Notes under the pieces: model-generated
Databases searched by the model: none
Told to the model about the DNA's origin: nothing
The model's input: the letters and a program-made list of their open reading frames with translations, nothing else
NCBI GenBank assembly: GCA_945866285.1
Contig: CAMBHC010000136.1
Coordinates: 1 to 6,908 of the forward strand
Length of the DNA: 6,908 nt
Direction: 5' to 3'
From: Candidatus Sulfopaludibacter sp. SbA3
GTDB lineage: Bacteria; Acidobacteriota; Vicinamibacteria; Vicinamibacterales; UBA2999
Position numbers and translations under genes: made by a program
In this document: piece after piece, positions 1 through 4,827 of the stretch
How positions within the stretch are numbered: the first letter of the stretch is position 1
How the letters are laid out: each line of letters opens with the position of its first letter

Positions 1-1
1 T

Positions 2-1000
2 GTGTGCCTATACCTCGGAAGCGCGATCGGGCCGCCGCCGCAGCAGGCGGCCACCGTCGGGAGTCACCGGGCACCACGGCCGCTCATGAAGGAGCCAGTC
101 GTCGCGACGCTGACGTTCCTGGCGCTGCCGATGTTCCTCATCGCCTACGTGATCGAGTACATGTATTACTCGACGATTGGGCAGGTCTTCACCAGCGCGA
201 CGGAGATGTCGCAGTTCATTTCCACCTTCGGCGTGATCTGTGCGGTGTTCGGCGTCCTGGCGCAGCTGCTTCTCACGCCATTCCTGTTCCGCCGACTGGG
301 GATTGGCACCACGGCCTTCGTGTATCCAGCCGCGCTGGCACTCGGAGCGATGCTGTCACTGGTCTACGCGCTGTATGACGGCTACCGTTCGGACGGCGCC
401 GCCGCACCGCCGATGTTCTTAGTGATGTTTGTTCTCGCGGCGCGAGGGCTGGATATCGTGCTTTATCAGAGCGTCTACGAATCGACCACCAACATCCTGT
501 ACTACGCCGTCCCGGTGGAGACGCGGACGCGCGCTCGCTCACTGGTCGGCGGCATGATGTTCCCGGCGAGCGTTGGCTTCTCGGGGATGATGCTGATGGC
601 GTTCAGCTATTTCAACCAGCCGCTGTATAACGTTGCCTTCACGGCAGTCGCGGTCGGCTTCCTGGTGCTGGTCATGGCGATGGACGTGCGGCCCGATTAC
701 CTGCGCTCGCTGCTTGCCAACGGCGACGAGACCAACCACAAGGCGCGCGAAGCGCTGCTGGCAGAAATCAGCCTCCTATCGTTGAACGAATCGCGTGTGC
801 TTCTTCTCGAGTCGCTCCAGACCGATCGCGAAGACGAGGCAATGTTCGCAGTCCATAAATTACTCGATACCTACGACCATTTCCTGCTCGAGGACTTGCA
901 GGAGATCAAAGCGAGAATTCAGCCGAACGTGATGTCGGCGCTGGTCAACGCGATGGTCGAGCGCAGAATTCCCGAAGAAGATCGGCTGCTGCTCGCCTAG
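2..1000 (+). CDS. Npt/TLC ATP-ADP carrier-like membrane protein, 3' part
   Basis: This is probably the C-terminal half of a transporter resembling the nucleotide (ATP/ADP) carrier family within the MFS-like fold. About 332 codons are visible. Six hydrophobic segments lie near residues 33-53, 70-95, 103-125, 136-155, 180-203 and 207-228. After them comes a soluble, charged, leucine-rich helical tail (about 240-332) that looks like one or two HEAT-type repeat units. The short basic loop before residue 180 and the small-residue-rich helix after it fit the second half of a 12-helix carrier. The frame is open to the left edge. The first in-frame ATG (86) has no ribosome binding site and lies just before a membrane helix, so the true start is probably outside the window. 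Acidobacterial relatives, as I remember them, often carry a longer repeat tail and a cyclic-nucleotide-binding domain; neither is visible here. The substrate cannot be told from the sequence, and a generic MFS permease is the alternative. Confidence 0.6.
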   Translation: MCLYLGSAIGPPPQQAATVGSHRAPRPLMKEPVVATLTFLALPMFLIAYVIEYMYYSTIGQVFTSATEMSQFISTFGVICAVFGVLAQLLLTPFLFRRLGIGTTAFVYPAALALGAMLSLVYALYDGYRSDGAAAPPMFLVMFVLAARGLDIVLYQSVYESTTNILYYAVPVETRTRARSLVGGMMFPASVGFSGMMLMAFSYFNQPLYNVAFTAVAVGFLVLVMAMDVRPDYLRSLLANGDETNHKAREALLAEISLLSLNESRVLLLESLQTDREDEAMFAVHKLLDTYDHFLLEDLQEIKARIQPNVMSALVNAMVERRIPEEDRLLLA

Positions 1001-1083
1001 CAGCAACTCACCGTCACTGGCCGACGCGACGACGAAGATCGAAACGGGCCGCCAGGACGACCATGAGTATGCTCGGAAGACGA

Positions 1084-1154
1084 TGACAGGGGCCGCAGAT
1101 CTACTCTCGGAGTGGTCCGAAACCACCGGCAGGTCAGTACCTGCTCCCCTGTTA
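1084..1154. other. Branched inverted-repeat structure in convergent gap
   Basis: The gap between the transporter stop (1000) and the end of mutM (1179) holds nested complementary segments. An outer stem pairs TGACAGGGG (1084-1092) with CCCCTGTTA (1146-1154): eight Watson-Crick pairs and one G-U. Inside it are a 5-bp hairpin, GTGGT (1112-1116) with ACCAC (1122-1126), and a 6-bp hairpin, GCAGGT (1129-1134) with ACCTGC (1139-1144). A weak 3-bp pairing of 1093-1095 with 1108-1110 is also possible. It may serve as a two-way transcription end point or a small structured RNA. No T-run follows on either strand, so it is not a standard intrinsic terminator. The rest of the gap shows nothing I can name. 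Confidence 0.3.
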
Positions 1155-1178
1155 CGGTTTACGCAAATCCGAACTGGC

Positions 1179-1997
1179 TCACTTCTGACACGCCGGGCAG
1201 TAGAACGTTGATCTCGCGGCCTGGGGGATCTGCCTGATCTCGCCTCCGCAGCCCTTGCGCAGGCACGGTTCACCCGCGCGGTCGTAGACCCGGAATCGTC
1301 CTTCGCGATAAGGCACCTCCGACCGGCGGATGGCATTCGCGAGTACCGCCTTGACCGAGGCCGCCAGCTGCTTTGCCTCCTTCTTCGGCTTGCCGGTCAC
1401 GGTCGCGATACTGGATGCCTGGCGCAGCGGCGACAATCGCGCGTGGTGCAGCGCCTCGCTCGCGTAGATGTTGCCCAGCCCGCCGACGATGCGCTGGTCG
1501 AGCAGGGTGACCTTGATGGCGGTCTTTTTTCCGCGACAGGGGAGCGCCAGTGATGCAGCGGTGAACGCCGGCGACAGCGGCTCGGGGCCCATCGCCTTCA
1601 GTGAGGGGTACTCGTCGGCCTGACCTGCGAGCGCCAGGTCCATGAAGCCGAATCGCCGGGGATCGTTGAACACCACGCGCTGACCGGACGACATCACGAA
1701 CTCGACGTGATCGTGGGCATCCGCTTCGCGCGAGCGATCGCCGATCGCCATGACGTGGAACCAGCCCGACATGCCGAGGTGCATGATCAGCGTCTCGCCA
1801 GACGACAGTGACACCACCAGGTATTTCCCCCGGCGCCTGACCCGCGACACGGTGATGCCGCGCAAGCGGTCCGCAAAGCGCTCGGGAAACGGGATCCTCA
1901 GGTCGGGACGATTGACGATGACGCGTCGGAAGCGGGCGCCTTGCATGGCCGGCTCGAGCATGCGGCGGACGGCTTCGACCTCGGGGAGTTCAGGCAC
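1179..1997 (-). CDS. mutM: Formamidopyrimidine-DNA glycosylase (Fpg/MutM)
   Basis: This bifunctional base-excision repair enzyme removes 8-oxoguanine and formamidopyrimidines and nicks the abasic site by beta/delta elimination. It is 272 residues long, against about 269 in E. coli. The N-terminus MPELPEVE supplies catalytic Pro2 and Glu3 (P1/E2 after Met removal). Lys58 in RRGKYL is the conserved lysine, followed by HLGMSG (73-78) and NDPRRFG (111-117). The helix-two-turn-helix segment contains GGLGNIYASE (172-181) with DNA-contacting Asn176. The C-terminal zinc finger has Cys245, Cys250, Cys267 and Cys270, with Arg262 in RSTFYC. The first Cys pair is spaced C-x4-C rather than the C-x2-C of E. 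coli, a spacing I recall from some alphaproteobacterial Fpg proteins. The start is GTG (1995-1997): it gives the obligatory N-terminal proline, and an in-frame TGA lies 18 nt upstream. No good ribosome binding site sits directly before it. It lies 66 bp downstream of the amidase on the same strand. Confidence 0.97.
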   Translation of the reverse strand: MPELPEVEAVRRMLEPAMQGARFRRVIVNRPDLRIPFPERFADRLRGITVSRVRRRGKYLVVSLSSGETLIMHLGMSGWFHVMAIGDRSREADAHDHVEFVMSSGQRVVFNDPRRFGFMDLALAGQADEYPSLKAMGPEPLSPAFTAASLALPCRGKKTAIKVTLLDQRIVGGLGNIYASEALHHARLSPLRQASSIATVTGKPKKEAKQLAASVKAVLANAIRRSEVPYREGRFRVYDRAGEPCLRKGCGGEIRQIPQAARSTFYCPACQK

Positions 1998-2015
1998 GGG
2001 GACATCGTAGCCCGT

Positions 2016-2054
2016 TCAGCAGCAGCGCAAATCCCACACTCCTGAACTCCTCCT
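2016..2054 (-). promoter_or_regulatory. Strong Shine-Dalgarno with 7-codon leader ORF before mutM
   Basis: Read on the minus strand, a perfect AGGAGG (2054-2049) stands 9 nt before a GTG (2039-2037). That GTG opens a seven-codon reading frame (M-W-D-L-R-C-C) ending in TGA at 2018-2016. The mutM GTG start lies 18 nt after this stop, and mutM has no clear ribosome binding site of its own. The layout would suit translational coupling or reinitiation from a leader peptide. This is inference from spacing alone; the purine-rich run could be chance or a remnant. Confidence 0.3.
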
Positions 2055-2063
2055 CTCCTGTTC

Positions 2064-3623
2064 TTACTGGATGGTCTCGCCGGCGAGCGGGGGCACGGTC
2101 TTTGGCGAGAGCCGGTTCTTGCTCGCCAGCTCGTAGCCGTTTGCAATCTTCAGGAGCGTCGCATCGCTGAACGGCCGTCCCATGATCTCCAACGCGAGGG
2201 GCAGGCCTTCGGCGTCCCATCCCGCCGGCACCACGATCGCCGGCATCCCTGCGGTTGACACCAGGTTGTTATCCCTCAGCCCATCGTCCGAGGCGCCGAC
2301 AGCGGGCGCGCCGAGCGACTTCATGGGATAGACGAGTGCCGCCACGCCATAACGATCCATCAACGCGACCAGTTGCTGCCGCATCATCTTCTGGTTGAGC
2401 AGTCGTGCCTGGTACTCGCCGTTGGTGTTGAGCTCGCCGGCCTTCATGGTGTCGTTGAAGCGCGCTTCGAGGACGCCGCCCTTGAGCCACTTGCCGCTGT
2501 TGAACAGCTCAGCGAATGACTGAACCGGCCGCGCCGGTCCACGGCGCTTCAGGTAACTGTCGAACGTCGAACGCAGTTCGTAGCTGTTGACGCGCAGTGA
2601 CGGCATCAATCCCACGAGGTCAGTGCCGGTCGAGAGACCGTCGATGACGATGGCGCCGTTGGCGGTGAGCAGGGCGAGTTGCTTCTCGATGATGGCGTTG
2701 CCGGCGGCGGCTTCCTGGTCCTTGCGGAACATGTCTCGCAGCACGCCGACGCGGACGCCGCGCAGGCTGTTGGCCGGCAGCGCCGTGAGGTCGGCCACCG
2801 GTTGCTCGAGGCTTTCGGACGTTGCGAGGTCGTCCGCATCGAAGCCACGAATCGCGCTCAGGACCACCGCCGCATCGGCCGTCGTCTTGGCGTGCACGCC
2901 GACACGGTCTTGCGTAAACGAGATCGGGAGCACGCCGGCGCGACTCACCAGTCCGCGTGACGGCACCACGCCGATCAGCGCGTTGTTCGATGCCGGGCTG
3001 CGCACCGAGACGCCGGTTTCGGTGCCGAGGCCGACGGTGGCAAAGCTGGCGGCGATCGCCACGCCCGTTCCGCCGCTCGATCCGCCAGGATTCTTCGCCA
3101 GGTTGTACGGATTCAGAATCTGCCCGCCGACGGTGCTGAAACCGCGCACCGACTGCGCCATTTCATCCATGTTGGCCTTGGCGATGATGATGGCGCCGGC
3201 CTGGCGCAGCTTCTCGATCACCGTCGCGTCGAGCGCGGGCCGGTTGCCCGCAAACACCTCGTTGCCGCCGGTGGTGGGCATGTCGGCGGTATCGATGTTG
3301 TCTTTCACCACCATTGGGATGCCGTGGAGTGGTCCGCGCCGACCCTTGGCCCTGCGCTCGGCATCCATCTCGCGCGCAATCTCCACCGCGCGCGGGTTGA
3401 TGGTGATGATCGCGTTCAGCCGCGGGCCCTTCTTGTCGTAGGCGTCGATGCGCTTGAGATACAGGCCAACCAATCCTTCGTAGGTCAGCTTGCCGGCATC
3501 CACCGCCGCCTGGATGTCGGCGATGCTCGCCGTCGTCAGTTCAAACGACCGCGCCTGTGCGCGTGGCGTCGCGAGCGATAAGACAAAGAGGGCAAGGATG
3601 AGGGCAAATCGGCTGGAACGCAT
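2064..3623 (-). CDS. Exported amidase, amidase-signature family
   Basis: This amidase-signature hydrolase would cleave a C-N amide bond outside the cytoplasmic membrane; its substrate is unknown. From the ATG at 3623 it is 519 residues. A Sec signal peptide covers about residues 1-24: MRSSR, a hydrophobic core, then AQA as cleavage site. The Ser-cisSer-Lys triad is visible: Lys107 in VVKDNID, cis-Ser182 in PGGSSGG, and nucleophile Ser206 in ETGVSVR. The spacings of 75 and 24 residues equal those of the family's fatty acid amide hydrolase. In the nucleophile loop the second Gly of the usual GGS is Val205. The C-terminal part has a typical GMPAIVVPAG strand and GLPLALEIMG. A TTG two codons upstream (3629) is an alternative start; neither candidate has a well-spaced ribosome binding site, the nearest GGAG being 16-22 nt away. 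mutM follows 66 bp downstream. It resembles GatA in its core, but the signal peptide and the absence of gatB/gatC argue against a tRNA amidotransferase role. Confidence 0.93.
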   Translation of the reverse strand: MRSSRFALILALFVLSLATPRAQARSFELTTASIADIQAAVDAGKLTYEGLVGLYLKRIDAYDKKGPRLNAIITINPRAVEIAREMDAERRAKGRRGPLHGIPMVVKDNIDTADMPTTGGNEVFAGNRPALDATVIEKLRQAGAIIIAKANMDEMAQSVRGFSTVGGQILNPYNLAKNPGGSSGGTGVAIAASFATVGLGTETGVSVRSPASNNALIGVVPSRGLVSRAGVLPISFTQDRVGVHAKTTADAAVVLSAIRGFDADDLATSESLEQPVADLTALPANSLRGVRVGVLRDMFRKDQEAAAGNAIIEKQLALLTANGAIVIDGLSTGTDLVGLMPSLRVNSYELRSTFDSYLKRRGPARPVQSFAELFNSGKWLKGGVLEARFNDTMKAGELNTNGEYQARLLNQKMMRQQLVALMDRYGVAALVYPMKSLGAPAVGASDDGLRDNNLVSTAGMPAIVVPAGWDAEGLPLALEIMGRPFSDATLLKIANGYELASKNRLSPKTVPPLAGETIQ

Positions 3624-3659
3624 GCGCAATGCTACCGCGGCCCCGCTCCAGACCGCGCG

Positions 3660-3794
3660 TCAGAAATAGCCGGGTCGTCGTCCGACCGCCACATTCGACG
3701 GCTCCGCGGCATCTACGCCGATCAGCGCACGCTCGTTGTCGAGGTCTTCGAGCGCTTCCTGCCAGTCAAACTGGGGCACGTGCAACCCGGGCAC
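3660..3794 (-). CDS. Doubtful 44-residue ORF upstream of the amidase
   Basis: This short frame in the divergent gap starts at GTG (3794-3792), with GGAG five nucleotides before it inside the tandem 8-mers, and stops with TGA at 3660, 36 bp before the amidase ATG. The product is hydrophilic and acidic in the middle (WQEALEDLDNE) and ends in GRRPGYF. I do not recognise it. Third positions are G/C-rich (roughly three quarters by eye), as in real genes here. However, the opposite strand over 3711-3800 also has a protein-like open frame, so this may be a decayed gene or plain GC-driven openness. Confidence 0.2.
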   Translation of the reverse strand: MPGLHVPQFDWQEALEDLDNERALIGVDAAEPSNVAVGRRPGYF

Positions 3795-3797
3795 AGC

Positions 3798-3821
3798 CAC
3801 TCCAGCACTCCAGCACCCCAG
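3798..3821 (+). repeat. Three tandem copies of an 8-mer
   Basis: CACTCCAG occurs at 3798-3805 and 3806-3813, then as CACCCCAG at 3814-3821. On the minus strand each unit reads CTGGAGTG or CTGGGGTG, so each carries a GGAG-like or GGGG core. The repeats lie in the divergent gap between the amidase and the dienelactone hydrolase. They could be an operator-like array, a slippage repeat or a chance run. Confidence 0.6.
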
Positions 3822-3885
3822 CGTCTTGCCGGCATGCGACGAACCTTGTGCTACTGATGAACAGTGATACCCTCGGCCGGTTACT

Positions 3886-3890
3886 GGAGG
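3886..3890 (+). promoter_or_regulatory. Ribosome binding site deciding the hydrolase start
   Basis: GGAGG at 3886-3890 lies five nucleotides before the ATG at 3896. It favours that ATG over the in-frame ATG at 3857 and over the long upstream open frame from 3629, neither of which has a ribosome binding site. Confidence 0.75.
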
Positions 3891-3895
3891 TGTCG

Positions 3896-4825
3896 ATGGA
3901 CGAGAATCAAGATCAGGCGAAGGGAAAAATCCCTGCCGAAGCCGTGGACCTGTACACACGCTACATTCATGGCGAGGTCGGTCGCCGCGAGTTTCTGAAG
4001 GGAATCAATCGGTTTGCGGTCGCCGGCCTGACGGCCACCGCCATCGTCGAAGCGCTGATGCCGAACTACGCCCTGGGGCAGCAGGTTCGCAAGGATGACG
4101 AGCGGATCACGGCCAGCTACGAGACCATCCCTTCACCCAATGGCAACGGGCAGATTCGCGGCTATTTCGTCCGGCCGTTCAGCCAGACCACGCGGAGCGA
4201 AAAGCCCACCAGGCTGCCGGCGGTGCTCGTGATCCACGAGAATCGCGGTCTCAATCCGCACACCGAAGACGTGGCGCGCCGGTTTGCGCTGGAGAACTTC
4301 ATTGCCTTTGCCCCCGACGCGCTGACGTCGCTTGGCGGATACCCGAGCGACGACTTCAAGGGCGGCCAACTGTTCGGCAAGATCGATCGCCCGAAGATGA
4401 CGCAGGACTTCGTGGCCTCCGCCCAGTGGCTCAAGAATCACGCGCTCGGCAATGGCAAGGTCTGCGCGACCGGCTTCTGCTTCGGTGGAGGCATGTCCAA
4501 CACGCTGGCGACGATCCTGGGCGCCGACTTGGCTGCAGCCGCACCGTTTTATGGCGGCGCGCCACCGCCGGAAGAGGTGGCGAAGATCAAGGCGGCCATC
4601 CTCGTGCATCACGGCTCGCTCGACGCGGGCCTCGTGAAGGCATATCCGGCGTATGAAGCGGAATTGAAGAAGAACAACATCCCCTACGAGGGCCACATCT
4701 GGCCCAATTCGGTTCACGGCTTCTTCAACGACGCCACTCCGGAGCGCTACAACAAGGAGACGGCGACGCAGGCCTGGGCCCGGACCATCGCGTGGTTCAA
4801 TCAATACGCGCGGCAGGCGTCGTAG
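3896..4825 (+). CDS. Tat-exported dienelactone hydrolase family protein, YghX-like
   Basis: This is an alpha/beta hydrolase of the dienelactone hydrolase family, 309 residues. Classical members open the lactone ring of 4-carboxymethylenebut-2-en-4-olide; the substrate of this branch is unknown. The catalytic triad is Cys195 in GFCFGG, Asp243 in GSLDAG and His274 in SVHGFF. Glu115 in HENRGL matches the activating glutamate. The N-terminus has a twin-arginine motif, Arg30-Arg31 in GRREFLK, then a hydrophobic stretch (about 38-56) and ALGQQ, so Tat export is likely. The order of motifs (a YxxYxHG-type start, RREFL, PNYALG, SPNGNG, HENRGLNP, GGYP) closely follows E. coli YghX as I remember it. 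The start is ATG 3896 with GGAGG five bases upstream; the frame is open back to 3629 without ribosome binding sites. It is transcribed divergently from the amidase and ends 2 bp from the convergent molybdenum subunit, leaving no room for a terminator of its own. Confidence 0.95.
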   Translation: MDENQDQAKGKIPAEAVDLYTRYIHGEVGRREFLKGINRFAVAGLTATAIVEALMPNYALGQQVRKDDERITASYETIPSPNGNGQIRGYFVRPFSQTTRSEKPTRLPAVLVIHENRGLNPHTEDVARRFALENFIAFAPDALTSLGGYPSDDFKGGQLFGKIDRPKMTQDFVASAQWLKNHALGNGKVCATGFCFGGGMSNTLATILGADLAAAAPFYGGAPPPEEVAKIKAAILVHHGSLDAGLVKAYPAYEAELKKNNIPYEGHIWPNSVHGFFNDATPERYNKETATQAWARTIAWFNQYARQAS

Positions 4826-4827
4826 GG

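Noticed and set aside
1084..1154. tRNA gene or tRNA remnant
   Set aside because: The central loop has 5 rather than 7 bases, there is no T-loop consensus, no proper D-arm and no CCA end, and the T-arm cannot form with 5-7-5 geometry next to the acceptor stem.
1233..1263. Degenerate zinc finger in MutM because of the C-x4-C spacing
   Set aside because: All four cysteines are present and I recall the same spacing in functional-looking Fpg proteins of other bacteria, so it is a normal variant.
860..1336. 158-codon minus-strand open frame across the transporter end, the gap and the mutM end
   Set aside because: It overlaps two well-supported genes, its composition is Arg/Ser-rich shadow type, and no family pattern is visible.
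2587..3441. 284-codon plus-strand open frame antisense to the amidase
   Set aside because: It lies wholly inside the amidase, whose triad and domain order are clear; the translation is low-complexity and antisense-like.
3798..3821. CRISPR-like or other spaced repeat array
   Set aside because: The units are 8 bp, directly adjacent and only three in number, with no spacers and no cas genes nearby.
3629..3895. N-terminal extension of the hydrolase to 3629
   Set aside because: The extra 89 residues are Arg/Pro/Ser-rich, would place the Tat signal internally, and have no ribosome binding site; GGAGG precedes the ATG at 3896.
4133..4804. 223-codon minus-strand open frame antisense to the dienelactone hydrolase
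   Set aside because: The hydrolase frame has an intact catalytic triad, Tat signal and ribosome binding site; the antisense frame has no recognisable motif.
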